In this document: piece by piece, positions 1-9,800 of the stretch | Layout of the letters: every line of letters begins with the position of its first letter | Position numbering within the stretch: position 1 is the first letter of the stretch | Assembly: GCA_005888755.1 (NCBI GenBank) | Contig: VBBQ01000033.1 | Coordinates: 1-64,000, forward strand | Length of the DNA: 64,000 nucleotides | Origin: Candidatus Bathyarchaeota archaeon | GTDB lineage: Archaea; Thermoproteota; Bathyarchaeia; 40CM-2-53-6 | Direction of reading: 5' to 3' | The notes under the pieces: model-generated | Told to the model about the DNA's origin: nothing | Databases searched by the model: none | The model's input: the letters and a program-made list of their open reading frames with translations, nothing else | Program-made: the position numbers and the translations under genes

Positions 1-388
1 CCCGCAAGCCTCTCTTCTGGAAAAACCGCGCCAGCTTCACAGAGCTAGTTGTCTTCCCAGTACCCTGAATTCCTACGAGCATGAGCCTGCGGAACGCGCC
101 TGGTTGGACCTCGACTTTGGCCGGGTCTTGGCCGACAAACTTGGTCATTTCCTCGTAGAGGACTTTGACGACGTGTTCTCGCCGCGTGATTCCTGGGGGA
201 AGCTTTTCCTTCAGCGAGCGATCCTCGACAGCCTTGGAGAGCTGGAGGACGAGTTCGACGTTTACGTCTGCTTGCAGTAGTGTCCTCTGGAGATCTTTTA
301 CGAGCTCCTTAATCGCCTTCTCGTCCACGTTCGGCATCCGCAACATTTTGCGGACTGCGTCAGTGAGAGAACGGCCTACCGTTTCCAA
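1..388 (-). CDS. srp54: Signal recognition particle SRP54 GTPase, N-terminal part (runs off window edge)
   Basis: Reverse strand reads LETVGRSLTDAVRKMLRMPNVDEKAIKELVKDLQRTLLQADVNVELVLQLSKAVEDRSLKEKLPPGITRREHVVKVLYEEMTKFVG...RRLMLVGIQGTGKTTSSVKLARFFQKRGLR, with SRP54 N-domain and G1 motif GIQGTGKTT. Not in ORF track because it is open at the edge. TTG start at 388 is inferred. Confidence 0.9.
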   Translation of the reverse strand, partial: METVGRSLTDAVRKMLRMPNVDEKAIKELVKDLQRTLLQADVNVELVLQLSKAVEDRSLKEKLPPGITRREHVVKVLYEEMTKFVGQDPAKVEVQPGAFRRLMLVGIQGTGKTTSSVKLARFFQKRGLR

Positions 389-390
389 GA

Positions 391-1323
391 CTACTCTCTC
401 AACGTTCTCACGCGCTTCTTAACCTTCCCCAAAACAGCGGCCATGATCAATGGAAAGCAGACAGTTGCATCACCGTACACGTCGACGAATCTTCCTCCTT
501 TCCGGATTTTCCTCCAGCTAATCGATTCCGCCAATGGCGCGCCGCTCAATCCTCCCGGCTCCGGCCTGTCAGCGGTGATCTGAACTGCAGCATCGACACC
601 CTCCCTCAGAACACTGGCTAAGAGAGTGTGGTGCTTGGGCAATCCTCCGCCTAGAATGAGAACGCCGAGCTTTTTCGAGGTCATAGCCATTTCTATCATA
701 TCAGTCACATCGGCCATGGGGTTCAACTGCAGCAATTCGGTCTGAGAGAAACTCCAGAGGCTGAGACCCAAAATCGAGTCTAACAGACCGGGCGAAAAGA
801 CCTTGACATTCTTGCGTGCAGCTTTGTAGAGAATCGAATCTCTATCCCGCAATAGAAGTCCTATTTTTCTCAGAAGGTTTGAGACGGACACTCCGCGCCT
901 TTCGTCAGCTGGAATCTTTGCCAGCAGTCTTCTTACCGTCTTGTCTAGAATTTCGAATGATTTTTCTTTCACGAAGATATCTGCGATTCGACTATAGCCT
1001 CTCCTGATCAAGAGGCGATCATCAACTTGGAAGGTGCCCTGATAATGGTGCAAGCCCAGTGACTCGATCACATCATGCGTCAAGTTTGCACCCGTAGTCA
1101 CGATGGCATCAAGAAACCCACGGTCGATAAGATCCCCAATGAGGAGTCTAAACCCTGAGGGAACCATTGGTCCGGCGAGCGTCAGGAAATTCGTGAAATC
1201 AGTTTCTCGGAACATATCTTCGATAACGTCAGCTGCAGCACCTATTCTGCCCCCACCGAGGACACCGGTAGCGCCCATCTCTTCGACAAGGGCGTCGACG
1301 CTCATTCCCGGCCAAAGCCGCAA
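391..1323 (-). CDS. dhs: Deoxyhypusine synthase
   Basis: ORF 310aa; GGGLPKHH and SWRKI active-site-like motifs; next to aIF5A. Confidence 0.9.
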   Translation of the reverse strand: MRLWPGMSVDALVEEMGATGVLGGGRIGAAADVIEDMFRETDFTNFLTLAGPMVPSGFRLLIGDLIDRGFLDAIVTTGANLTHDVIESLGLHHYQGTFQVDDRLLIRRGYSRIADIFVKEKSFEILDKTVRRLLAKIPADERRGVSVSNLLRKIGLLLRDRDSILYKAARKNVKVFSPGLLDSILGLSLWSFSQTELLQLNPMADVTDMIEMAMTSKKLGVLILGGGLPKHHTLLASVLREGVDAAVQITADRPEPGGLSGAPLAESISWRKIRKGGRFVDVYGDATVCFPLIMAAVLGKVKKRVRTLRE

Positions 1324-1363
1324 GTGTCTAACTTTTGAGGGAACCTTGCTCGAAATGAGCAGC

Positions 1364-1759
1364 TCAGCCCTTTCGGCGGACGACCATGTTCCGTCCCATA
1401 ACGGCCCAGTACTCGACCTCGATTCCCGAAGCCATCTGTTTCTTCAGATCCTCATCATCAGGCATTGGCGTTTCGAATGTCTGATAATTCTCCATGTCCA
1501 TTACTTGGAGAAGATTGCCCGAGATGGAAAGAACCTGTCCCGTCCTCTTGTCGATGAGCGGGACCTCGGCCTTCCCATCAACCGGGCTGATGAGGTTCTT
1601 CTTCACACCCGTAAACGCGCTGATTGCGACAATCCTTGCTTTGGCGGAGCCATGCTTGCCGGGCTTGGACTTTTCGAACTCCACAATCTTGCAAGGTTCA
1701 CCATCAATAAGGACGTACTGCCCAATCTTCAAACTGCCAACTTCGACCGGCTTGCTCAT
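1364..1759 (-). CDS. eif5A: Translation initiation factor aIF5A
   Basis: MSKPVEVGSLKIGQYVLIDGEPCKIVEFEKSKPGKHGSAKARIVAISAFTGVKK with hypusination loop SKPGKHGSAK. Internal ATG at 1759 preferred over the 1873 start. Confidence 0.95.
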   Translation of the reverse strand: MSKPVEVGSLKIGQYVLIDGEPCKIVEFEKSKPGKHGSAKARIVAISAFTGVKKNLISPVDGKAEVPLIDKRTGQVLSISGNLLQVMDMENYQTFETPMPDDEDLKKQMASGIEVEYWAVMGRNMVVRRKG

Positions 1760-1884
1760 GAAACTGGGACCCGACGGCGAGCGAGTCCTAGGACTGCATC
1801 TAAAAGACTTCGCGTGAATGGAAGCATATTCATAGAGAATTCTTTTCAACTGGTCTATGTCAGCTCTCCACAATCTGAATCGCT

Positions 1885-2724
1885 ATGCCCAAGGCAGTAG
1901 GCATCCTGGCCAAGAAAGGCTCGAAAGAAATCTACACAGAGGCGAGGAGGATTCACGGAATTATCGAGCAACACGGCTTCAGATCGATCCCCGACGAAGA
2001 ACTAGGAAGAGATGCAAAGATTCCAGGAGGAAAACCGCTGAAGCAAATGGCGATCGATCTCATAGTGACGATTGGAGGAGACGGCACAGTCTTGAAAGCG
2101 GCCAAGGAGATGTTGAAACCAAAGACCCCGATCCTGGCGGTGAACATGGGCCGGAGGGGCTACCTCACCGAGGTGGAACCTTCCGAGTTTGAAGCAGCCT
2201 TCACGAAGTGGGAGAAGGGCGACTACGAGCTTGAGGAGCAATGGAAACTGTCAGTTCTTCATAAGAACCGGCTTGTGGGCGAAGCCCTCAACGAGGCGCT
2301 CCTTCTTCCAACCATACCTGCGAACATGCTCAACTTGAACCTAGCCCTTCGAGGTAAGCGGGTTTTTCAGGCCAGGGCAGACGGAATCATTGTTTCTACC
2401 CCGACAGGATCAACGGCCCACTCGTTCTCTGCAGGAGGGCCAGTTCTCGAAACCTCAATGGACAGCGTATCGTTGACACTCATCGCCCCTCTCCAACCCG
2501 TAAAGTCCATTGTGGTACCGATTAAGACCGGTGTGCAATTGCTCGTGGCACAACCGGGTCCTCGTGCTAACTTGGTGATGGACGGCCGTCTTGAACGGGA
2601 AATAGGGATCGGGCAGTCGCTATCGTTCAGGAAATCAGGCAACAGTACGTTTTTCGTCAGGTTTGGCGACTCATTCCTTCAGAGGAGTCTTAGAAGACTG
2701 TCCTCAGAAAGGGAAAACAGTTGA
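1885..2724 (+). CDS. nadK: NAD kinase
   Basis: GGDGTVLKA motif and DGIIVSTPTGSTAHSFSAGGP motif. Confidence 0.95.
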   Translation: MPKAVGILAKKGSKEIYTEARRIHGIIEQHGFRSIPDEELGRDAKIPGGKPLKQMAIDLIVTIGGDGTVLKAAKEMLKPKTPILAVNMGRRGYLTEVEPSEFEAAFTKWEKGDYELEEQWKLSVLHKNRLVGEALNEALLLPTIPANMLNLNLALRGKRVFQARADGIIVSTPTGSTAHSFSAGGPVLETSMDSVSLTLIAPLQPVKSIVVPIKTGVQLLVAQPGPRANLVMDGRLEREIGIGQSLSFRKSGNSTFFVRFGDSFLQRSLRRLSSERENS

Positions 2725-3248
2725 AGGTGCTCGTCCTAGATACCTCAGCATTCATTATGGGCTTCAACCCAACCCGGCCAGGAGAAGTGTATACGGTCCC
2801 CGCTGTAGAGGATGAGCTGTTGAGGGGAACGATGACACAGCTACGATTTCATGTAAACAAGGAGAAGGGCAAGGTCATACTCAGATTCCCATCTCCTCGA
2901 GCATTGGAATCAGTGGAAGCAGTCAGCACTCGAGCGGGTGAGAAAGGCCATGTCTCACAAGCGGATCGCGAGGTAGTCGCTCTCGCTCTGGACCTGAAAC
3001 AGGACGGACAAGACCCTGTGATAGTCAGCGATGACTATGCGGTCCAAAACATGGCGGAGCATCTTCATCTCAACTATGGATCACTTGCCAATTTTGGGAT
3101 CGCTCACAAGTTTGACTGGATCATGTACTGCCCCGCTTGCCATCGGAGGTCGAAGGGGCCAGAAAAGACATGTCGGATTTGCGGAACCGAGCTGAAAAGA
3201 AAGGTATTATCTCGATCCAAAATCTCTCGTGACCAAGCACTGAAGTGA
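2721..3248 (+). CDS. nob1: Nob1-like endonuclease (PIN domain plus zinc ribbon)
   Basis: PIN start VLDTSAFIMG; C-terminal CPACHRR...CRICG zinc ribbon; 4-nt overlap with nadK. Confidence 0.85.
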   Translation: MKVLVLDTSAFIMGFNPTRPGEVYTVPAVEDELLRGTMTQLRFHVNKEKGKVILRFPSPRALESVEAVSTRAGEKGHVSQADREVVALALDLKQDGQDPVIVSDDYAVQNMAEHLHLNYGSLANFGIAHKFDWIMYCPACHRRSKGPEKTCRICGTELKRKVLSRSKISRDQALK

Positions 3249-3254
3249 ATCGCC

Positions 3255-3689
3255 GTGGCAAAGCAGCATCCCAAAGATCACGGATCCGGCATGACGCGGG
3301 TCACCGGGATTGGAGGAGTATTCTTCAAAGCCAAAGACCCGGGAAAACTAATGTCATGGTATACAACCCATCTCGGAGTCAAACCCGAAAGCGAAGGGTC
3401 GAGCACGACGATGTTTCAATGGCGAGAGAAAGAAGACCTCAAACAACTCGGTTATACCGTGTGGTCAATTTTTCCCCACGACACGAAATACTTTGATCCG
3501 AGTGCGTCGCCTTTCATGATCAACTTCCGGGTCAAGGACCTCGACAGGCTACTGGATCAGCTCAAGCGGGAAGGCGTGAAAGTCGACGATAAGCGAGAGG
3601 AATACGAATACGGCAAATTCGGATGGATCATCGATCCCGAAGGCAACCGGATTGAACTCTGGGAACCAAAGGGCAAATCTCCTCCGTGA
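3255..3689 (+). CDS. VOC/glyoxalase family protein
   Basis: TGIGGVFFKAKDPGKLMSWYTTHLG...GWIIDPEGNRIELWEP pattern. Confidence 0.85.
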   Translation: MAKQHPKDHGSGMTRVTGIGGVFFKAKDPGKLMSWYTTHLGVKPESEGSSTTMFQWREKEDLKQLGYTVWSIFPHDTKYFDPSASPFMINFRVKDLDRLLDQLKREGVKVDDKREEYEYGKFGWIIDPEGNRIELWEPKGKSPP

Positions 3690-3751
3690 GTAATCCTGGG
3701 GTAGCATATCGTCAGGACATAACATAACACGTGAAGCATTTTCAGGTTCTG

Positions 3752-4942
3752 CTAAGTCTCTGTCGAACTGATTGATGGATTTGCTTGTTGACTTAGCTTG
3801 CCTCCATCGACTTTGAGGATTAGGGTCGCGTTCTCCGGTTCCCGTTCCTCTACCATTGCTTCACCTGGAGGCCCGTCAGGGCTGAACCTCAGCCCTCTCG
3901 CGGCCAGGTTCCTGGCCGCGTTCTCGTCCCTGTCTAGGATGGCTCCACAATGTGGACACCATAGTCTTCGGTGGATGCTCTCTAAGGTCTTGTACCCGCA
4001 TATTGAGCACTGTTTAGACGTGTTCCAGGCAGGAACGTAGATTACCTTCAATCCTTCCCATCGGGCCTTGTACTCTATCTGTCGCTGGAGCTCTCCATAG
4101 CTCCAGCTGTTCATCCTGGCCCGATAGTTTCTCGATTGTCCGTTGCCCCTCCGATAGAGCCTTCTCATCCCAGTCAGTTTCTCCATGACTATCCCATTCC
4201 GTTTTGTCTTCGCGTCGTCAACTATCTTCTTGGACACATTGTGGAGTAGTGGCTGAACGCGGTTCCGCTGCTTCTCTCCGTACTTGGAGAAGACTCGTGT
4301 CCTTATTCTGGTGTCGTTCCTCTTGAACTGACTTTTGACCATGCGGTAATTGGACTTGATCCTGGTCGCCTGTGATAGGTCAAATGTTTGAGCTGTCCGG
4401 TCTGTTGATGCGGTTGTCACATTGTCCAGATTGCGGTCTACACCGACGTATCCTTCCGGTTCAATCTCAGCTGTTTCTTTCGAATAGCTTAAGCTGACAG
4501 CGTTCGGAGTCAGCGAGACTGATCGAACATTAAGCCCGGAGAGTACTTGAAGCGTATGACCATTGAGCTTGAAATATACGTACCGTCGTGGTCTGACCGG
4601 CAGCCTGAGAAGGTCGCTCACTATCTTGAACCCGTAACAACTGGTTAGCATCAACCTCTTGGCGTATGGAAAACGTGTCAGAGCGTGCTTCTTCCTGGCC
4701 TTTCGATAGTTGTGAAGAATAGAGGCGGCTATGCTGATGGCCCCGAGTCTATAGTAACCCGGCATTTCACGGGAAAGATGTGGATAAGCCAGTGAGGAAA
4801 GGGTCATTCGAGAGGAAACGTCATGTTCGTTTCCAATCATGATGCACACATTGACCATCCGCCTGAACTCGTCCAGTAGCTGGATGAGTTCCCCCGAGGC
4901 CTGAAGCTTCTGTCTGACGGTCTTGATCGCTGGCGATTGCAA
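3752..4942 (-). mobile_element. tnpB: RNA-guided nuclease TnpB (IS200/IS605-IS1341 type), no TnpA nearby
   Basis: GVDRNLDNVTTAS (RuvC-I), MEKLTG (RuvC-II), CSICGYK...CPHCGAILDRDENAARNLA (zinc ribbon and RuvC-III). Confidence 0.92.
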
Positions 4943-5109
4943 CTCGACACTACTACACTGTCTGCTGCTGATAACTAATAGAGGCGCGAGAACATGACCT
5001 TATCACACGAGATAAACAAGTGATTCGGTCGCCAACAGGGTCGATCAAGGTGGGATCCTCTCGGAAGAATTAAATCCAGAACACAGCCCATCGCAAAGGT
5101 GAGCTAGCC

Positions 5110-5847
5110 TTGCTGAAGACGGAAACCAATCTTTACGACGACATGTCGAAGGGGCGTGTTGATCCTTCCAGGTGGAAGGTTCTCAGTTTTCCAATGGGCA
5201 ATGGCGAGAACTGGGTCTGGGAAGAACCAAAGGCTAGGATTTCATCTCGGAATGGCGGTCTAGCTCTAACCGTCGATCCCTTTACGCGGAAACATGACAA
5301 GATCCATATGTTCGACGATCCGAAGCAACTGTACGCCTCCACGAGAACCTTTCCAGTATCACTTGATCAAGTAACCGTTTTTGAGGCTGAGATGGGAGCC
5401 GAGACCTATCAGAGCAACGCCGAGGATCTACAGGACGCGTTTGCAGGGCTCATACTCATGGACTTTACGACTGGCATGATATTCGACTTCATCACGACTG
5501 GAAAAAAGATCGGAGCAATCTACGAGCGGCTCTTGATCCCTGGTGTCACAGATGAGAAGACAGCGTTCACCTATGTCATTGAGGCACCGTTTTCGGGGGT
5601 CCGTACGAGACCCGAAATGATGCACCACTACATGGTCAGAATAGACGCGCAGAAGAAACGCGCGGAATGGATTGTCGATGGAAAGACTTTCTTCAAGACT
5701 GAGAGCCTTCCGGTCGCTCCCAAGGACATCATGGTTGGCTGGGGACTATTCACCCTCAAGCCCGTTGACCCAGAAAGGGGAAGCACGTCAGTGCACGGAC
5801 AAGGCGCGACCGGGATCTGGAAGAATTTCAGATACTCAATCCCGTAG
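5110..5847 (+). CDS. Conserved hypothetical protein, possibly lectin/glucanase-like beta-sandwich
   Basis: 245aa ORF with coding-like composition; fold guess is weak. Confidence 0.65.
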   Translation: MLKTETNLYDDMSKGRVDPSRWKVLSFPMGNGENWVWEEPKARISSRNGGLALTVDPFTRKHDKIHMFDDPKQLYASTRTFPVSLDQVTVFEAEMGAETYQSNAEDLQDAFAGLILMDFTTGMIFDFITTGKKIGAIYERLLIPGVTDEKTAFTYVIEAPFSGVRTRPEMMHHYMVRIDAQKKRAEWIVDGKTFFKTESLPVAPKDIMVGWGLFTLKPVDPERGSTSVHGQGATGIWKNFRYSIP

Positions 5848-5879
5848 GTAGGCTTTCTCTTCCCCTGGCAGATCGACTC

Positions 5880-7223
5880 TTAAGCCATGATTTTCGGTGC
5901 ATCGTTCACCATATCGGTGACCAAGTCATAATTCCACGGTCCCTTGGACGCTGCTGATGTTTTTCTTCTAAGATCCAAGTAGCCTAGGGAACCGAGCTTC
6001 TGAACGAGCCAGGCAGCATACGCAGGTGACCCGGTGGCCCCTGGAGAATTGTAGTTGGTAATGTGGTATGACAGGGGACCCTTGATCTCGATGGCTTCCT
6101 TGATGAAGTTCCCGTTTCGATCTATGACTTGCGCACGGACCCCGGCGATCCCGGGTTTGATGAAATAGTCTCGTTTGAGTTCTGGAATGAACTCTTGCGC
6201 TCTTCTTGCCATCTCTGACTTGAAGATGGACGATTTCCATTCTTCCCCTGCTAGCGTAAGGAAATCCTTGTTGTACAGAAGAGCGATCTTGTTCATCATC
6301 GGAGGTTCTAGGATCTTCTCCAAGGCTTGAATCGGGTTTTTGAAAAAGCCCTTGTACGTGTACGGTCCTGCTACCGGAACGGCGTTTGGTCCTATCTCGC
6401 GACGCCCGTCAGCGCGGCATATCCAGTGTGGATCTAGAAACGGTAGCTCTGGGTGTTGTGCTACAGTGTAGATATTCCTCGAGGCTAGGTATGCCCATTG
6501 TTGTCCTACTTCCCAGTATTCTCCTCTGAAGTTGAGGTCGGCATATTCTCTCCCGATGCTGAGCATGTGTGCGATGCGCATCGAGTTTCCTCCCGCGCAG
6601 TTTAGGAGAAACCGGGTCCGTATTGTTTCCCGACTATTTTTGGGTCGGATCTCCAAGAAATCCTTGGCTACTTCGATCGACTTGACCTCGAAACCAAGAA
6701 TGAACCTGACGCCTTCTCGTTCGGCGTCGCTACGAAGCGAGCGAGTGAACGAAGGATAGTCAACTGAGGTATCCGTCTTCGACCATATTGCTCCGTGGGA
6801 CCTTACGTGGGGCTCAAGTTTTCGAACCTCCTCCGCAGTTAGAACTTCCAGCTCGTTCTCCTCCATTCCATTCTCCAAGCCCCAGTGATGATACTTCTCC
6901 ACCCGCTTCATGTCGTCGTCTCGGGTCGCCACTTCCAGGGTTGTCACGGGCGACCATGGGAGACCCCGTTCTCTCGCGTATGATTTCCACATTCCATACG
7001 CTGCCTGCGAGGATTTGGCGAAGATTCGGCGTTTGACAGGGTCTAGGTAGAAGGGGCGGTGGACGACTCCGGTATTCCTCTTGGAAGTATGAACTGCGAC
7101 TTGCTGTTCCTTCTCGATGACCCCTATTCGGCCCTGATACTGGTTCGCCAGCCAATAGGAGACGGAAGTCCCGAGGATCCCGCCGCCAATGATAGTCACG
7201 TCCCACGGTTCCAGCGACGCCAA
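5880..7223 (-). CDS. FAD-dependent oxidoreductase, L-2-hydroxyglutarate oxidase-like
   Basis: DVTIIGGGILGTSVSYWLA FAD-binding motif; VVHRPFYLDP and GIAGVRAQ segments resemble the LhgO/DAO family. Confidence 0.85.
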   Translation of the reverse strand: MASLEPWDVTIIGGGILGTSVSYWLANQYQGRIGVIEKEQQVAVHTSKRNTGVVHRPFYLDPVKRRIFAKSSQAAYGMWKSYARERGLPWSPVTTLEVATRDDDMKRVEKYHHWGLENGMEENELEVLTAEEVRKLEPHVRSHGAIWSKTDTSVDYPSFTRSLRSDAEREGVRFILGFEVKSIEVAKDFLEIRPKNSRETIRTRFLLNCAGGNSMRIAHMLSIGREYADLNFRGEYWEVGQQWAYLASRNIYTVAQHPELPFLDPHWICRADGRREIGPNAVPVAGPYTYKGFFKNPIQALEKILEPPMMNKIALLYNKDFLTLAGEEWKSSIFKSEMARRAQEFIPELKRDYFIKPGIAGVRAQVIDRNGNFIKEAIEIKGPLSYHITNYNSPGATGSPAYAAWLVQKLGSLGYLDLRRKTSAASKGPWNYDLVTDMVNDAPKIMA

Positions 7224-7297
7224 GAGGCCGCACCGAGTAAAGAGAGTTCGTTATGCTATATTCGGGTTATGCATTACTTTCTAAAAACAGACGAAGT

Positions 7298-8224
7298 TCA
7301 CGTTCTGGAGAGCTGCAGGTATTCAGCCTCTATCTTGCCACCGGACTTGAGGTAGAGCAGGGCCCCGGGAGCTAGACTGTCCAAGTAAGAGAATGTGTAA
7401 GCAATCATCTCTCTTTGGCGGAGATGCTTGGCAAACCTTGCTATCTCAGACATCAAAGCAGACCCGACTTTCTTTCCTCGATGTTCTGGAAGAACGAATG
7501 CTCCTCGGAACCATGCCACGCCCGGCTCATAATAGTCAGGAATGATCCCGACCAACCCTACATGCTCTTTGTTTGACCGAGCAAGAATCCACTTGGCCCC
7601 ACGGGACCTGTCTTGTTTGAATGATTCGGCGACAGCGGCAATGCCGCCCTCTTCCTCCGTCCGCCAGTCCCAGTAAGGGCTCAATGCTCGGGCGAATATG
7701 CTGCTGGCGCTGTCCATCGTCTCATCTGAGACCCCCTCCGTCTCAAGCCGAGAGTCTCCGGTATCAGGCACGTCATTTATTTGCCAGCTGATGCGAAAAT
7801 CTCGCCGCAGAGGCTTGAACCCGAATTTCCGGTAAGCCTCAACGTATGGCTGAACCGCCGGGGTGGTAGCTCTCAGGAATTCCGGTCCCTTCGATTCTAC
7901 GTACCCAATCACTTCAGCGAGAAGTCTCTCAGCGATTTGCGTTTGGGTGGTCGCGCGTCTAATGCTAAGATATCTTATCACGAACCACTTGTCTCGGGGA
8001 AGACTTGTCGCAGCGACCCATCCGATCGGTACTCCCTTCTCTTCGGCGACAAAGCATCCGTCCGCGTCGAATCGTCGTGAGGAGAGGGTCGCCTTTGTCC
8101 TTGGAATATCTGCAAAGACGCCGAAGGCATCCTTCAGAATGGCGAGTAAGACTGACTCTTCACCGCGTGAGAATGCTCTCACTGAAGCGCTTGACGATCT
8201 TTCGACCCGCAGCGTCTCTGCCAT
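7298..8224 (-). CDS. GNAT acetyltransferase, apparently two GNAT domains
   Basis: LPEHRGKKVGSALMSEIARFAK motif; N-terminal half also GNAT-like (CFVAEEKGVPIGWVAA). Confidence 0.8.
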   Translation of the reverse strand: MAETLRVERSSSASVRAFSRGEESVLLAILKDAFGVFADIPRTKATLSSRRFDADGCFVAEEKGVPIGWVAATSLPRDKWFVIRYLSIRRATTQTQIAERLLAEVIGYVESKGPEFLRATTPAVQPYVEAYRKFGFKPLRRDFRISWQINDVPDTGDSRLETEGVSDETMDSASSIFARALSPYWDWRTEEEGGIAAVAESFKQDRSRGAKWILARSNKEHVGLVGIIPDYYEPGVAWFRGAFVLPEHRGKKVGSALMSEIARFAKHLRQREMIAYTFSYLDSLAPGALLYLKSGGKIEAEYLQLSRT

Positions 8225-8226
8225 TT

Positions 8227-9039
8227 TCAGGGTTTTCCTTTCAGTCTAATGTTTCTGAGAATGGTCCAGTACGCGAGGGCGCCTAGTATCGCGAGTGGAA
8301 GGGAGGTGGCGAGAAGATTCGTTAGAACGCTGGTGTCCAGAGGGTTTCCGGCGAAGGCTGAGTTTCGAAGGACTCCCGCTGCTAGGCTGAGAGGATTGTA
8401 TTCGGCTATCGTGGCCACAGGGGCTGGAAGATATTGGGCTATTGTTTGCGCCGGATAGAATACGGTGCTGATTGTGACCATTGACACTTGGAGTGCTTGC
8501 GCGTAAACCCAGTAGATCTCTCCTCTTCGGGATACGCTGGCAAAGAAGGCTGCCAGACCCGCGATCCCTGTTGCGAGGACGAATAGGAAGGGGATGAGTG
8601 CGAGGGCGTACACTATTCCTTGAATGGGTATCGTGCTTGTTCCTAGGAACGAGAGTGCAAAATATGCTATGGCTAGGAGAGCGCCGGAGTATACTATTCC
8701 GCCGAGGCCTCCGGAGATGATGTATGCTCCAACGAGACCTCCTGTCCGGACTGGAAGTGTGAGGTAGTATTGTACCACGCCCTCTCGAAGCGCGAGCCAG
8801 ATTCGTCTTCCTGTGTCTGTGGCGGCAGAAAACAAGCCTACTACGACGATTCCGGGAACAAGGAACTGGAAATAGGAAAGACCTGCGAATTTGGTAGGGA
8901 TTAGCCTTCCGTACACAAGGCCCACGACTAACATGTCGGAAAGACTGAGGCTGATCAAAACCGCCATCAACCATTTTGTCCTGAAGAAATACGAGAAGTC
9001 GGTTCGAGCAATGCGAACGAGTCGCGAGAACTGACTCAA
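8227..9039 (-). CDS. ABC-2 type transporter permease
   Basis: Multi-TM ORF in an operon with overlapping starts/stops beside a second permease and an ATPase. Confidence 0.85.
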   Translation of the reverse strand: MSQFSRLVRIARTDFSYFFRTKWLMAVLISLSLSDMLVVGLVYGRLIPTKFAGLSYFQFLVPGIVVVGLFSAATDTGRRIWLALREGVVQYYLTLPVRTGGLVGAYIISGGLGGIVYSGALLAIAYFALSFLGTSTIPIQGIVYALALIPFLFVLATGIAGLAAFFASVSRRGEIYWVYAQALQVSMVTISTVFYPAQTIAQYLPAPVATIAEYNPLSLAAGVLRNSAFAGNPLDTSVLTNLLATSLPLAILGALAYWTILRNIRLKGKP

Positions 9040-9800
9040 GCCGCCTTCACGCCCTCGATAACCTTGTCAACTATTCTCGCGCTCAACGAGAGAGTTCCGA
9101 CCGCAACTCCGGTGACAACTGCTGCCGCTAAGATTGGGTTGAGCAGGAAGTTAGGGTCGAAGCCAAGGACCCATCTCGTCAGGTCAGCGCCGTAGGTCAA
9201 GGGACTGAAGACGGATATTGGGGAGTAGAAGCTGGGCATGAAGATTAGTGGGTAGAATACTGTGCTGAACCGGACGATCAGTGCAGATAGCCCGGCGAGG
9301 AACGCGCTATAGATGTCCACGGACTTGAATGCGATGAACGACATTGACACCATTATTCCCGTGATTCCTAGGCCGAGTAGAAACATCGATATCAACGCGA
9401 ATACCGCGCCTTGGATTGTTAGATCACCAACAAACCAGAGGACTCCGATGAGCGGCGGTAGGACCTTGATCATCGTATTCGCAACGCCGTAGATTGCTTG
9501 TGCTGCAAGGAAACCTCCACGAGAGACCGGTAGGGAGAGGAAGTACGGCAGTTCTCCCTCATGCGCGTGCTCGACGAAGTGTCGGCCTACATCAGCTCCA
9601 GAGTCGAACACCGTGATGACCATTAGTCCTACCCCATAGAAGAACAGATAGTTCGGTACTGTCGTAGAAACGAGCTTTGACATCAGGGACCCGTAGACGG
9701 CTATCTGTAATCCGAATAGTGCCCACGCGAGGATGAACCATGTTCTCTCCGATAAGAGAATCCTGACGTTGTATGCGGCCAGAGTCAGCACGCGGTTCAT
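9036..9800 (-). CDS. ABC-2 type transporter permease
   Basis: Multi-TM ORF, 4-nt overlaps with neighbours. Confidence 0.85.
   Translation of the reverse strand: MNRVLTLAAYNVRILLSERTWFILAWALFGLQIAVYGSLMSKLVSTTVPNYLFFYGVGLMVITVFDSGADVGRHFVEHAHEGELPYFLSLPVSRGGFLAAQAIYGVANTMIKVLPPLIGVLWFVGDLTIQGAVFALISMFLLGLGITGIMVSMSFIAFKSVDIYSAFLAGLSALIVRFSTVFYPLIFMPSFYSPISVFSPLTYGADLTRWVLGFDPNFLLNPILAAAVVTGVAVGTLSLSARIVDKVIEGVKAA

Noticed and set aside
1103-1900. 265aa plus-strand ORF across the DHS/aIF5A genes
   Set aside because: Antisense to two clearly recognised proteins; a shadow ORF.
8246-8974. 242aa minus-strand ORF overlapping the ABC-2 permease
   Set aside because: Low-complexity R/S/H-rich shadow of a clear membrane protein in another frame.
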